Below, one piece after another: positions 7,571 to 16,574 of a stretch of DNA of 64,000 bases (the stretch's first letter is position 1; every line of letters starts with the position of its first letter). A model generated the notes under the pieces. That model saw only the letters and a list, made by a program, of their open reading frames with translations. It was not told the origin of the DNA and searched no databases. The stretch is from assembly GCF_036884845.1 (NCBI RefSeq), contig NZ_CP145732.1, positions 1,922,001 to 1,986,000 on the forward strand, in the 5' to 3' direction. The position numbers and the translations under genes were made by a program. The stretch comes from Pseudomonas sp. MAG733B (GTDB lineage Bacteria; Pseudomonadota; Gammaproteobacteria; Pseudomonadales; Pseudomonadaceae).

Positions 7571-9715
7571 ATGATCAGCACTGAACTCAAAACCACGATC
7601 CAGGGCGCCTACTCGCGTTTTCTCGAAGCCAAGAGCCTCAAGCCGCGCTACGGCCAACGCCTGATGATCGCCGAAATTGCCAAAGTCCTCGGTGATATCG
7701 ACACCGACGACGAAGGCCGGCGCAGTGGCGACCCCGCGATTGTCGCGGTGGAAGCTGGCACCGGTACCGGTAAAACCGTGGCCTACAGCCTGGCAGCGAT
7801 CCCGACGGCCAAGGCTGCTGGCAAGCGGCTGGTGATCGCCACCGCGACCGTCGCCCTGCAAGAGCAGATCGTCTACAAGGATTTGCCTGACCTGATGCGC
7901 AACAGCGGGCTGAACTTCAGCTTTGCCCTGGCCAAGGGGCGCGGGCGCTACATGTGCCTGTCCAAGCTCGACATGTTGCTTCAGGAAGGCCACGCACAAA
8001 CCGCCACCGCGCAGCTGTTCGAAGAAGAAGGCTTCAAGATCGAGGTCGATGAGGCCAGTCAGAAGCTGTTTACCAGCATGATCGAAAAGCTGGCCGGCAA
8101 TAAGTGGGACGGTGACCGCGACAGTTGGTCCACGGCCCTGGAAGACGCCGACTGGGCGCGCCTGACCACCGATCACAGCCAGTGCACCAATCGCCATTGC
8201 CCGAACTTCGGCCAGTGCGCCTTCTACAAGGCTCGCGAAGGCATGGGCAAAGTCGACGTGATCGTCACCAACCACGACATGGTCCTGGCCGACCTGGCCT
8301 TGGGCGGCGGCGCCGTATTGCCAGACCCGCGCGACACGATCTACGTGTTCGACGAAGGCCACCACCTGCCGGACAAGGCTATCGGCCACTTCGCCCATTA
8401 CACACGCCTGCGTTCCACCGCCGACTGGCTGGAAACCACCGCCAAGAACCTCACCAAACTGCTGGCCCAACACCCGTTGCCGGGCGATCTGGGCAAGCTG
8501 ATCGAACAGGTGCCGGAGCTGGCGCGAGAGATCAAGACCCAGCAGCAGTTCATGTTCACCGCGTGTGAGCAAGCCGCCGACTTCAAACCCGGCGAAGACG
8601 TCGAAGGCCGCGAACGGCCGCGTCACCGCTTCGTCGGCGGGGTGATTCCCGAGCACATGCGCGAGATGGGCATCGAGCTGAAAAAAGGCTTCGCCCGTCT
8701 GACCGACGTGTTCACCCGCCTGACCGAACTGCTCAAGGAAGGCATGGACGGCGAGGTCAACATCGGTATCGCCAGCAACCAGGCTGAAGAGTGGTATCCG
8801 CTGTTCGGCAGCCTGTTGTCGCGTTCTTCCGGCAATTGGGAGTTGTGGACCGCCTTCACCGTCGAAGACCCGGAAGACAACCCGCCGATGGCGCGTTGGC
8901 TGACCCTCGCCGAAAGCGGCTCGCTGTTCGACATCGAGGTCAACGCCAGCCCGATCCTCGCGGCGGAAATGCTTCGCCGCAACCTCTGGAACGTGGCCTA
9001 TGGCTGTCTGGTGACCTCGGCGACCTTGACCGCCCTCGGCACCTTCGACCGCTTCCGCATGCGCGCCGGCCTGCCGAAAAAAGCCGTGACCGCGGTTGTG
9101 CCGAGCCCGTTCCATCACGCCGACGCTGGCGTACTGCGGGTGCCGAACCTCAACGCCGATCCGCGAGATGCCGCAGCGCATACCGCCGCGATCATCCGCG
9201 ATCTGCCGGACCTGGTCGAAGGCTCGCGCGGGACGCTGGTGCTGTTCTCGTCGCGTAAACAGATGCAGGACGTGTTCGACGGTCTCGACCGCGACTGGCG
9301 CAAGCAAGTGTTCATTCAAGGCAACCTGTCGAAACAGGAAACCCTGAACAAACACAAGGCGCGGGTCGATGGCGGGGATTCGAGTGTGTTGTTCGGCTTG
9401 GCGAGTTTTGCCGAAGGGGTCGACTTGCCCGGCGCCTATTGCGAGCACGTGGTGATCGCCAAGATCCCGTTCTCGGTGCCCGACGATCCGGTCGAAGCGG
9501 CGCTGGCCGAATGGATCGAAGCCCGGGGCGGCAATCCGTTCATGGAAATCTCCGTTCCAGACGCCTCGCTGAAACTGGTCCAGGCCTGCGGGCGCTTGCT
9601 GCGTACCGAAGAAGACCGCGGCACCATCACTTTGCTCGACCGGCGGCTGGTCACCCAGCGCTATGGCAAAGCGATCCTCAATGCGTTGCCTCCTTTCCGA
9701 CGTGAAATTTCCTGA
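7571..9715 (+). CDS. dinG: ATP-dependent DNA helicase DinG
   Basis: The 714-residue protein is an XPD-like superfamily 2 helicase. Walker A is EAGTGTGKT (residues 61-69) and the DEAH box is DEGH (261-264). The four Fe-S ligands are visible as Cys129 and Cys205/210/216 (QCTNRHCPNFGQC). The C-terminal motor domain carries GFTSATLTALGTF-like and QACGRLLRTEEDRG motifs (here CLVTSATLTALG and VQACGRLLRTEEDRG). It unwinds 5'-3', including D-loops and R-loops, and is part of the DNA-damage response. The length is usual for the family. It stands alone behind a LexA-like box. Confidence 0.97.
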   Translation: MISTELKTTIQGAYSRFLEAKSLKPRYGQRLMIAEIAKVLGDIDTDDEGRRSGDPAIVAVEAGTGTGKTVAYSLAAIPTAKAAGKRLVIATATVALQEQIVYKDLPDLMRNSGLNFSFALAKGRGRYMCLSKLDMLLQEGHAQTATAQLFEEEGFKIEVDEASQKLFTSMIEKLAGNKWDGDRDSWSTALEDADWARLTTDHSQCTNRHCPNFGQCAFYKAREGMGKVDVIVTNHDMVLADLALGGGAVLPDPRDTIYVFDEGHHLPDKAIGHFAHYTRLRSTADWLETTAKNLTKLLAQHPLPGDLGKLIEQVPELAREIKTQQQFMFTACEQAADFKPGEDVEGRERPRHRFVGGVIPEHMREMGIELKKGFARLTDVFTRLTELLKEGMDGEVNIGIASNQAEEWYPLFGSLLSRSSGNWELWTAFTVEDPEDNPPMARWLTLAESGSLFDIEVNASPILAAEMLRRNLWNVAYGCLVTSATLTALGTFDRFRMRAGLPKKAVTAVVPSPFHHADAGVLRVPNLNADPRDAAAHTAAIIRDLPDLVEGSRGTLVLFSSRKQMQDVFDGLDRDWRKQVFIQGNLSKQETLNKHKARVDGGDSSVLFGLASFAEGVDLPGAYCEHVVIAKIPFSVPDDPVEAALAEWIEARGGNPFMEISVPDASLKLVQACGRLLRTEEDRGTITLLDRRLVTQRYGKAILNALPPFRREIS

Positions 9716-9720
9716 AACAC

Positions 9721-9742
9721 CGGTGGGCAGTTTTGCCCGCCG
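9721..9742 (+). terminator. Possible terminator stem after dinG
   Basis: CGGTGGGC pairs with GCCCGCCG around AGTTTT six bases past the dinG stop. The downstream sequence is only partly T-rich, so termination efficiency is uncertain. Confidence 0.35.
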
Positions 9743-9811
9743 CGTTGTCTATCTTTCAGCCATCGCTTTTCCACTGGCCCATTGAAGGTCGTTAGGGAGA
9801 ATTTCGTTCTC

Positions 9812-12313
9812 ATGATTCGCCGTTCGTTGCCTGCCGTTTTTGCCCTGTTGTTCGCAACGCCTTTGCTGGCCGCTCCCGCCGGGCAGCAGACGCTGTTCAA
9901 CTTTGTGCGCCCCGCCGACGTGGTCCAGGTGGCGACTCAGGACGCCAGCCTGCCGCAATCCAACGCCGAGCAAACCGCCGAAGGTGAAGTGCTGCGCCGG
10001 GTGACGTTCAATCCGGTTGCCAAGCCGACCCTGCGCCTGACGCCGCAGACCGGAGCCTGGGACTGGTCGCAATCGGGCGTCATGAGCCTGCGGATCCAGA
10101 GCGCCATGGATTGGGCCGTGACCCTTTACGTGACCATCCAGAGCAACGATGGCAAGACGCTGGTCAGCCGTGTCGATCTGCCGGCCGGCCCGGCGCAAAC
10201 CCTGTTGGTGCCATTGCAACCGACGACGCCGCTGAGCCAGGGCATGAAGTCCGGGCCGCCGATGCCAATGACCGTCGACGGTCAACGCATCCTGCTGACC
10301 AGTAGCGCCGGTGAACTGGATCGCAGCCAGGTGGTGTCGGTGAGCGTGTCGATGGATCAACCGAAAGTCGCCCAGAGCATCTTGCTCGAGCGCTTTGGCG
10401 TTCAGGACAGCGAGTCCGTCACTCAGGCTGTGTATGGCGGATTGGTGGACGCCTATGGCCAATCGACCCGGGCCAAATGGCCGGAGAAAGTAAGCAACGA
10501 TGAACAGCTGAAAAGCGCCGCCGCCAAGGAACAGCAACAGCTGAAAACCTGGCTGGCCGAGCGCGAAAAATCGTCGCTGGACAAATTTGGCGGCTGGAGC
10601 AAAGGCCCGGCCTTCAAGGCCAGCGGCTTTTTCCGCACCGAGAAGCGCGACGGTCGCTGGTATCTGGTGACGCCAGAAGGGCATCCGTTCTATTCGCTGG
10701 GGGTCAACACCGTAACGGCGGACGTCAACCAGACGTACATTGTCGGTCGCGAGTCGATGTTCGAATCCCTGCCTAAAGCGGACGAGCCTTTGGCCAGTCA
10801 CTACGGCGAAGGCGACAACCGTGGCGGCAACGGCGTTGATCAGGGTCGGGGCTTCAATTTCGGGCGCTGGTATGACTTCTATGGCGCCAACCTGCAACGC
10901 CTGTACGGCGACCCTTGCGCACTGGGCAGCGATACCAAGGCCGGAGTCGCCGCAGCGGCCAAGGCTGACGCGGTAGAAGCCACGGCAGAAAAAGCCGCCG
11001 AGCAACCGGTTGCGCCTTCGAGCGCTGAATCCGGTATTGCCGAAGCGGCCAAAACCGATGCCGTCGACGCGACCGCAGCCAAAGCGGCCGAGCCGGCACC
11101 CACTGAACCCTGCAAAACCGCATTCGACGAAAGACGCTGGGCCAGCCACACCCTCGATCGCCTGCAAGCCTGGGGCTTCAACACTGTCGGTAACTGGAGT
11201 GCGCCGGCCTTGGCCAACGCTGACCGCGTGCCGTACACCTTGCCGCTGTCGATCGTCGGCGATTACGCCAGCATCAGCACCGGCAGCGACTGGTGGGGCG
11301 GCATGCCCGACCCGTTCGATCCACGTTTCGCCATGGCCACCGAACGTGCCGTGGCCATCGCCGCCCGTGATCATCGCGACGATCCATGGCTGATCGGTTA
11401 CTACGCCGACAACGAACTGGCCTGGGCCGGTCCGGGCGATGACCCGAAAGCCCGCTACGCCCTGGCTTACGGCACTTTGAAAATGACCACCGACGTGCCG
11501 GCCAAGCGTGCCTTCCTCAAGCAACTGCGCGACAAGTACCGCAATCAGGCGGGCCTTTCCAAAGCCTGGGGTATTGATCTGCCAGCCTGGGAATTGATGG
11601 AAGATCCGGGTTTTGTGCCGCCGCTGCCAAGCGCGGAACATCCGGAAATCGAAGCGGACTTCAAATACTTCCAGAAGGTCTTCGCCGACACTTACTTCAA
11701 GACCATCTCCGACTCGCTCAAGTGGCATGCGCCGAACCAGCTGTTACTGGGCGGCCGCTTTGCCGTCAGTACGCCAGAAGCGGCCGAATCCTGCGCCCAG
11801 TATTGCGACGTGTTGAGTTTCAACCTGTACACCCTGCAACCGCAGGACGGTTACGACTTCGCCAAACTGCGCAGCCTCGACAAGCCGGTACTGATCACCG
11901 AGTTCAACTTCGGCTCCGCTGATCGCGGCCCATTCTGGGGCGGCGTGACGCAAGTGGCGAAGGAAGAAGACCGTGGCCCGGCCTACGCCAACTTCCTCAA
12001 ACAGGCACTGAGCGAACCGTCGATTGTCGGTGTGCACTGGTTCCAATACCTCGACCAGCCAGTGACCGGGCGTCTGCTGGATGGCGAAAACGGCCACTTC
12101 GGCCTTGTGGGTATCACCGATCTGCCATTCCAGGGTTTCGTCGACAGCGTGCGCAAGAGCAACCTGGCGGCCGTCGATCAGTTAAGCAAAGAAGCCGAGA
12201 AGGCCGCCGCCGAGGCGAACAAGGCCAGCCACGACGCCGAGGGCGGCAGAGAAGCCGATGCCGGCAAAGGGCCGGGGAAGGGCGCAGGTGGGCATTCCGG
12301 TAAAGGCCACTAA
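9812..12313 (+). CDS. Secreted beta-agarase-type glycoside hydrolase (GH42/GH50-like)
   Basis: The 833-residue protein starts at ATG 9812 with a signal peptide (SLPAVFALLFATPLLAA). An N-terminal beta-sandwich-like region comes before a TIM-barrel catalytic domain. YYADNELAWAG places a candidate acid/base Glu at about 535, and VLITEFNFGSADRG a candidate nucleophile Glu at about 697, as in clan GH-A enzymes. Annotated relatives are called beta-agarases, but the true substrate is unknown. Two oddities stand out: an Ala/Lys/Glu-rich insertion between Cys residues near 369 and 434, and a Lys/Gly/His tail after residue 795. Both look like disordered additions. The gene is monocistronic. Confidence 0.8.
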   Translation: MIRRSLPAVFALLFATPLLAAPAGQQTLFNFVRPADVVQVATQDASLPQSNAEQTAEGEVLRRVTFNPVAKPTLRLTPQTGAWDWSQSGVMSLRIQSAMDWAVTLYVTIQSNDGKTLVSRVDLPAGPAQTLLVPLQPTTPLSQGMKSGPPMPMTVDGQRILLTSSAGELDRSQVVSVSVSMDQPKVAQSILLERFGVQDSESVTQAVYGGLVDAYGQSTRAKWPEKVSNDEQLKSAAAKEQQQLKTWLAEREKSSLDKFGGWSKGPAFKASGFFRTEKRDGRWYLVTPEGHPFYSLGVNTVTADVNQTYIVGRESMFESLPKADEPLASHYGEGDNRGGNGVDQGRGFNFGRWYDFYGANLQRLYGDPCALGSDTKAGVAAAAKADAVEATAEKAAEQPVAPSSAESGIAEAAKTDAVDATAAKAAEPAPTEPCKTAFDERRWASHTLDRLQAWGFNTVGNWSAPALANADRVPYTLPLSIVGDYASISTGSDWWGGMPDPFDPRFAMATERAVAIAARDHRDDPWLIGYYADNELAWAGPGDDPKARYALAYGTLKMTTDVPAKRAFLKQLRDKYRNQAGLSKAWGIDLPAWELMEDPGFVPPLPSAEHPEIEADFKYFQKVFADTYFKTISDSLKWHAPNQLLLGGRFAVSTPEAAESCAQYCDVLSFNLYTLQPQDGYDFAKLRSLDKPVLITEFNFGSADRGPFWGGVTQVAKEEDRGPAYANFLKQALSEPSIVGVHWFQYLDQPVTGRLLDGENGHFGLVGITDLPFQGFVDSVRKSNLAAVDQLSKEAEKAAAEANKASHDAEGGREADAGKGPGKGAGGHSGKGH

Positions 12314-12327
12314 AAGCTGATGCCGCC

Positions 12328-12402
12328 AAGATCGCAGCCTGCGGCAGCTCCTACAGGATGAACGCATTGTCATTGTAGAAGCTGCCGCAGGCTGCGATCT
12401 TT
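12328..12402. repeat. REP pair, GATCGCAGCC family
   Basis: Arms 12328-12355 and 12374-12402 are near-perfect reverse complements with core GATCGCAGCCTGCGGCAGCT. It lies between the glycosidase and serine hydrolase genes. Confidence 0.88.
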
Positions 12403-12508
12403 TGATCTTGATCTTCAATTGACCGCCCGGCCCGCCCCTGTTCCCAAAACCCTCAAGGGCTGGAACAATGCGGGCCACTTTGTAGAGCGTTTATCCGGGG
12501 AGTTGCGG

Positions 12509-13654
12509 GTGCAGATTCAGGGTCATTACGAGCTTAAGTTCGAGGCAGTGCGTGAGGCATTCGCGGCGCTGTTCGACGATCCCCAGGAACGTGGCGCGGC
12601 GTTGTGCATCAAGATCGGTGGCGAAACCGTGCTCGACCTCTGGTCCGGCACCGCCGACAAGGATGGCGCCGAGGCCTGGCACAGCGACACCATCGCCAAC
12701 CTGTTCTCCTGCACCAAGACCTTCACCGCCGTGACCGCGCTGCAACTGGTCGCCGAAGGCAAGCTGCAACTGGACGCCCCGGTGGCCCGCTATTGGCCGG
12801 AGTTCGCAGCGGCCGGCAAAGAATCCGTGACCTTGCGCCAACTGCTCTGCCATCAGGCCGGTCTGCCGGCGTTGCGCGAATTGCTGGCTCCCGAAGCGCT
12901 TTACGACTGGCAAACCATGGTCGACGCCCTGGCGGCCGAAGCTCCGTGGTGGACGCCGGGTGAAGGCCATGGCTATGCGGCCATCACTTACGGCTGGTTG
13001 GTCGGCGAGTTGCTGCGCCGGGCTGACGGTCGCGGACCGGGTGAATCCATCGTGGCGCGGGTCGCCAAGCCGTTGGGCCTGGATTTCCACGTCGGCCTGG
13101 CCGATGAAGAATTCCATCGCGTGGCGCACATCGCCCGCGGCAAGGGCAACGTCGGCGATGCCGCGGCCCAGCGTCTGCTGCAAGTGACCATGCGCGAACC
13201 GACCGCCATGACCACTCGCGCATTCACCAATCCGCCGTCGGTGCTGACCAGCACCAACAAGCCGGAATGGCGACGCATGCAACAACCCGCGGCCAATGGC
13301 CACGGCAACGCCCGCAGCCTGGCCGGATTCTACGCCGGTCTGCTGGACGGCAGCCTGCTGGAAGGCGAGATGCTTGATGAACTGACCCGCGAGCACAGCC
13401 TCGGCGAGGACAAGACTCTACTGACCCGGACCCGTTTCGGCCTGGGTTGCATGCTCGATCAACCGGATGTGCCCAATGCCACATTCGGCTTGGGTCCGCG
13501 CGCGTTCGGGCATCCGGGCGCAGGTGGTTCCATCGGTTTTGCTGACCCGGAGCACGATGTGGCTTTCGGTTTTGTGACAAATACACTGGGGCCGTACGTC
13601 TTGATGGATCCGCGCGCACAAAAGCTTGTGCGGGTACTGGCCACTTGTCTGTAA
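12509..13654 (+). CDS. Class C beta-lactamase-like serine hydrolase (EstB type)
   Basis: The 381-residue protein has a GTG start at 12509 behind GGGGAG. The in-frame TTG at 12419 lies in the REP flank and is less likely. The nucleophile motif SCTK is at residues 67-70 (LFSCTKTFT), the Tyr motif is around GYAAITYGW (155-163), and HPGAGGS near 335 takes the place of the KTG box. No signal peptide is visible, so it is probably cytoplasmic. That argues for an esterase, transesterase or peptidase rather than a periplasmic antibiotic-resistance enzyme. Substrate unknown. Confidence 0.87.
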   Translation: MQIQGHYELKFEAVREAFAALFDDPQERGAALCIKIGGETVLDLWSGTADKDGAEAWHSDTIANLFSCTKTFTAVTALQLVAEGKLQLDAPVARYWPEFAAAGKESVTLRQLLCHQAGLPALRELLAPEALYDWQTMVDALAAEAPWWTPGEGHGYAAITYGWLVGELLRRADGRGPGESIVARVAKPLGLDFHVGLADEEFHRVAHIARGKGNVGDAAAQRLLQVTMREPTAMTTRAFTNPPSVLTSTNKPEWRRMQQPAANGHGNARSLAGFYAGLLDGSLLEGEMLDELTREHSLGEDKTLLTRTRFGLGCMLDQPDVPNATFGLGPRAFGHPGAGGSIGFADPEHDVAFGFVTNTLGPYVLMDPRAQKLVRVLATCL

Positions 13655-13721
13655 ATCCCGCTGGAGGGTCCCAGGTCAGGAACCCGATAGCCTTTTCAGT
13701 TTCAAAGCGTCTGTTTATGCG

Positions 13722-13745
13722 GGCCGATCGGGCCTGATTTTTTTA
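13722..13745 (+). terminator. Short-stem terminator after the serine hydrolase gene
   Basis: GGCC (13722-13725) pairs with GGCC (13731-13734) and is followed three bases later by seven T residues at 13738-13744. The four-pair stem is short, so this is tentative. Confidence 0.4.
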
Positions 13746-13769
13746 TGACCTCATTTTTGTGGATATCCA

Positions 13770-14864
13770 ATGTCAACCAAACCAACCCTCGCCTTGGCAC
13801 TGTGCTTCGCTATTACCGGTTGCGCACAGAATCCGAAAAATGATGCGGACGGCGGCAGCTGGTGGCCATTCGGTTCCTCCGACAAAGTCGCCGCCAAAGA
13901 ACCGGCTCCGGCACCCTTGAAACCCGCCGTAACTGCTCCGGTGGCAAAGGCTGAAAGCTCCAACCCGTGGTACTGGCCGTTCGGTTCCGAGGAAGTTCTC
14001 GACAAAAAGCCGGAGATCAAGCCGCAGGCCAAGCCTGTCGAAGTCGCCAAGGCTGACGCGCAAACAGGCGGAAGTTGGTGGTGGCCGTTCGGCGGCAAAG
14101 AGCAAACCACCGCCAAAGCCGTGCCGATGCCGGATCCAAAAGTCACCCAGGCCTGGCTCGACGACTATGAGCCGCGCCTACGCACAGCGATCAAGGACAG
14201 CAACCTGCAACTCGAACGCCGTGAAAACGTGTTGGTGGTGATCGCGCCGGTCGAAGGCTCGTTCAACCCTGATCGCCCGGCCATGCTGTTGCCGGTGACC
14301 CTCGGTCCGTTCACCCGTGTTGCGAAAATCCTTGAAGTCGATCCAAAGACTGCCGTGTTGGTACTCGGCCACAGCGATACCTCGGGCGCCGCGCCGGCCA
14401 ACGTCAAGTTGAGCCAGGAACGTGCTCAGGCTGTCGCAGCGATCTTCCGTCTCAGCGGTTTGCAGCGTGATCGTCTGATGCTGCGTGGCATGGGCGGCGA
14501 AGCCCCGCGTGCCGCCAACGACAGCGTTGAAGGGCGTGCGTTGAACCGCCGTGTCGAACTGCTGGTGACCCCGCAAAACACCATGGTCGCGTTGCTGAGC
14601 AAATACAACATGCCAGCCCCGGCACCTGTGCGCATGGTCGCTGCCCAGGACATCAAGCCGGTTGCCAAGCCAGTGACGCCTGCACCCGCCGATGCAAAGA
14701 AAGCGGCTGCACCTGTAGCGAAAAAAGCGCCAGCCAAGAAAGCTGCCAAAGCACCAGCGAAGAAAGCCCCGGCTAAAACCGCGACTCCGGCGAAAAAGAC
14801 TGCACCGGCCAAAGCCGCTGCCGACACCAAGAAAGTCGCCGCCGCCGATACCACAAAGAAGTGA
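13770..14864 (+). CDS. OmpA-family lipoprotein with WPFG repeats and Lys/Ala-rich tail
   Basis: The 364-residue protein has lipobox ITGC (Cys18). Three spaced aromatic motifs occur: SWWPFGS (about 30-36), WYWPFGS (67-73) and WWWPFGG (103-109), set in Pro/Ala/Lys-rich linkers. The OmpA-like peptidoglycan-binding domain (about 150-275) has VLVLGHSDTSGAAPAN and ALNRRVELLV. The last roughly 70 residues are AKK/APAKK repeats resembling histone H1-like tails. The order suggests a lipoprotein that spans to peptidoglycan, with a basic extension that might bind an anionic polymer; that last point is inference. It is followed by pdxH 24 bases on, possibly in one transcript. Confidence 0.85.
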   Translation: MSTKPTLALALCFAITGCAQNPKNDADGGSWWPFGSSDKVAAKEPAPAPLKPAVTAPVAKAESSNPWYWPFGSEEVLDKKPEIKPQAKPVEVAKADAQTGGSWWWPFGGKEQTTAKAVPMPDPKVTQAWLDDYEPRLRTAIKDSNLQLERRENVLVVIAPVEGSFNPDRPAMLLPVTLGPFTRVAKILEVDPKTAVLVLGHSDTSGAAPANVKLSQERAQAVAAIFRLSGLQRDRLMLRGMGGEAPRAANDSVEGRALNRRVELLVTPQNTMVALLSKYNMPAPAPVRMVAAQDIKPVAKPVTPAPADAKKAAAPVAKKAPAKKAAKAPAKKAPAKTATPAKKTAPAKAAADTKKVAAADTTKK

Positions 14865-14888
14865 TTCGTTAACCAGAAGGAATGCGCC

Positions 14889-15536
14889 ATGACCAAGGCC
14901 CTGGCTGATATGCGCCGCGACTACACCCGTGATGGCCTGACCGAGGCGCAAGCCCCGGCTGAGCCGTTTGCGCTGTTTCACCAATGGTTCGCCGACGCGG
15001 TGAAAACCGAACAGGCGCCGGTGGAAGCGAACGCCATGACCTTGGCCACGGTCGACCCGGACGGTCGGCCGCATTGCCGTATCCTGCTGCTCAAGGGGCT
15101 GGACGAGCAGGGTTTCACCTTCTTCACCAATTACGACAGCGCCAAGGGACAACACATCGCCGCGAACCCGTTTGCGGCCATGACGTTCTTTTGGCCAACC
15201 CTGGAGCGCCAGGTGCGCATCGAAGGGAGAGTGGTGAAAGTCACTCCTGAAGAATCCGATGCTTACTATCAGGTTCGTCCACTGGGTAGCCGCCTCGGTG
15301 CCTGGGCTTCACCGCAAAGCCGGGTAATCGCCGATAGGGGGGAACTGGAAGCGCTGCTCAAGGATACCGAGCAACGTTTCAGCGACAGTCAGCCGCATTG
15401 CCCTGAACACTGGGGTGGTTATCGTTTACTACCTGAGCGCATCGAGTTCTGGCAGGGCCGTTCGAGCCGCCTGCACGATCGCCTCAACTATCGTTTGCAG
15501 GGCGCCGACTGGATTCTTGAACGTCTGGCACCTTAA
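14889..15536 (+). CDS. pdxH: Pyridoxamine 5'-phosphate oxidase
   Basis: The 215-residue cytosolic FMN enzyme oxidises pyridoxine or pyridoxamine 5'-phosphate to pyridoxal 5'-phosphate in B6 salvage and synthesis. It is the normal family length. FMN- and substrate-binding stretches are clear: [36 protein letters not shown], and the C-terminal signature [19 protein letters not shown]. An AAGGA site precedes the ATG. It sits directly behind the OmpA lipoprotein gene; nothing suggests a functional link. Confidence 0.97.
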   Translation: MTKALADMRRDYTRDGLTEAQAPAEPFALFHQWFADAVKTEQAPVEANAMTLATVDPDGRPHCRILLLKGLDEQGFTFFTNYDSAKGQHIAANPFAAMTFFWPTLERQVRIEGRVVKVTPEESDAYYQVRPLGSRLGAWASPQSRVIADRGELEALLKDTEQRFSDSQPHCPEHWGGYRLLPERIEFWQGRSSRLHDRLNYRLQGADWILERLAP

Positions 15537-15541
15537 GCAGT

Positions 15542-15778
15542 CTACCGCTCGAGATAGCCTGTCGCAGCGGCCTCCAGCCACTGCGGCAGGTCTCGACGCT
15601 TGATCTTCTGCGCTTGAGCGTTCGCCAGTTGCTGGAGCATGAACGCTTTTTTGCGTTCGTCGTCGCCAGCCAACGCCAGCGCCAGGTCGCGGTCCATCCA
15701 GCGTTTGATCCGTACGTACAGCCACCAGTGGAAGTACAGACCGGCAGCGGTCGTGACGACGATGATAAAGTAATCCAT
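15542..15778 (-). CDS. Small single-pass membrane protein, unknown
   Basis: The 78-residue protein opens with one hydrophobic helix (DYFIIVVTTAAGLYFHWWLYV). A basic, probably helical cytoplasmic part follows (RIKRWMDRDLALALAGDDERKKAFMLQQL). The start at 15778 has GAGGAT. It is convergent with pdxH (5-base gap) and divergent from the SlyB-like gene. No domain is recognised; the size and layout suggest a conserved hypothetical of pseudomonads. Confidence 0.65.
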   Translation of the reverse strand: MDYFIIVVTTAAGLYFHWWLYVRIKRWMDRDLALALAGDDERKKAFMLQQLANAQAQKIKRRDLPQWLEAAATGYLER

Positions 15779-15947
15779 GAAAATCCTCGGCCAGCGGCGC
15801 CAGATTGCCGAATTTGCCGCTAATGTGTGGTGAGTTCGCGCGCGGGGCCTGTACTGGAACTGAATGAAATCATTTTTATCCGGGCGATGCCGTGACAGGC
15901 GTCAAGCTGCGGAGTTTAATGAATACCTGTCCTTTGGAGTTGATGCT

Positions 15948-16412
15948 ATGCGTAAGTCTGTCCTGCTGGTTGCTTCCTTTTCCACGATGGCGATGTTGCT
16001 CACCGGTTGCCAATCGAGCCTGACCGGTGACTCCTACTCCCGTGACGAAGCGCGTCGCGTGCAGACCGTTCGCATGGGCACCATCGAAGCACTGCGCCCG
16101 GTGAAAATCGAAGGCACCAAAACCCCGATCGGCGGCCTCGCCGGTGCAGCGGTCGGCGGCGTTGGCGGCAGCGCCATCGGTGGCGGTCGCGGCAGCATCG
16201 TGGCTGCGGTCATTGGCGCCGTTGCTGGCGGCCTGGTCGGCTCGGCAGCTGAAGAAGGCCTGACCCGTACCCAGGGCGTGGAAATCACCGTCCGCGAAGA
16301 CGACGGCAGCACGCGCGCCTACGTGCAACAGGTTCAGGAAAACGAAGTGTTCCGTGTTGGCGAACGTGTACGGATCGCCACGGTTGACGGCACCAGTCGC
16401 GTTACACACTAA
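15948..16412 (+). CDS. SlyB-like glycine-zipper outer-membrane lipoprotein
   Basis: The 154-residue protein starts at ATG 15948 behind TTGGAG. Lipobox LTGC gives a mature N-terminal Cys at 19. A double glycine-zipper segment (IGGLAGAAVGGVGGSAIGGG and IVAAVIGAVAGGLVGSAAEEG) is followed by a small soluble domain (VEITVREDDGSTRAYVQQ). This is the SlyB/Pcp pattern of outer-membrane lipoproteins that stabilise the envelope, often under Mg2+ or stress control. The gene is monocistronic and ends at a strong terminator. Confidence 0.88.
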   Translation: MRKSVLLVASFSTMAMLLTGCQSSLTGDSYSRDEARRVQTVRMGTIEALRPVKIEGTKTPIGGLAGAAVGGVGGSAIGGGRGSIVAAVIGAVAGGLVGSAAEEGLTRTQGVEITVREDDGSTRAYVQQVQENEVFRVGERVRIATVDGTSRVTH

Positions 16413-16431
16413 GCGGGAATTTGGGTAAAGG

Positions 16432-16470
16432 AAAACCCCGATCAGGTAGCTGGTCGGGGTTTTTTCTTTT
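16432..16470 (+). terminator. Rho-independent terminator of the SlyB-like gene
   Basis: CCCCGATCAG pairs with CTGGTCGGGG around GTAG, flanked by AAAA and TTTTTTCTTTT. It is a strong intrinsic terminator. Confidence 0.9.
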
Positions 16471-16493
16471 GTGCAGCCATATCTTGGGTTTTT

Positions 16494-16511
16494 ACTATCA
16501 GTTTTGATAGT
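16494..16511. promoter_or_regulatory. Perfect 7-bp dyad upstream of the rhs gene
   Basis: ACTATCA-GTTT-TGATAGT is an 18-base perfect dyad 64 bases before the Rhs ATG, with a further GATAGT at 16534-16539. It may be an operator or an RNA hairpin. The controlling protein is unknown. Confidence 0.4.
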
Positions 16512-16574
16512 GGCCGGCTTTAACCGATTGGACGATAGTAATGACCCTTTCAATGCACCAATAGGAAATCACCC

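Noticed and set aside
7469..11728. Two 659-codon antisense frames over dinG and the glycosidase gene
   Set aside because: Both sense genes are complete and well supported, and the antisense frames match nothing.
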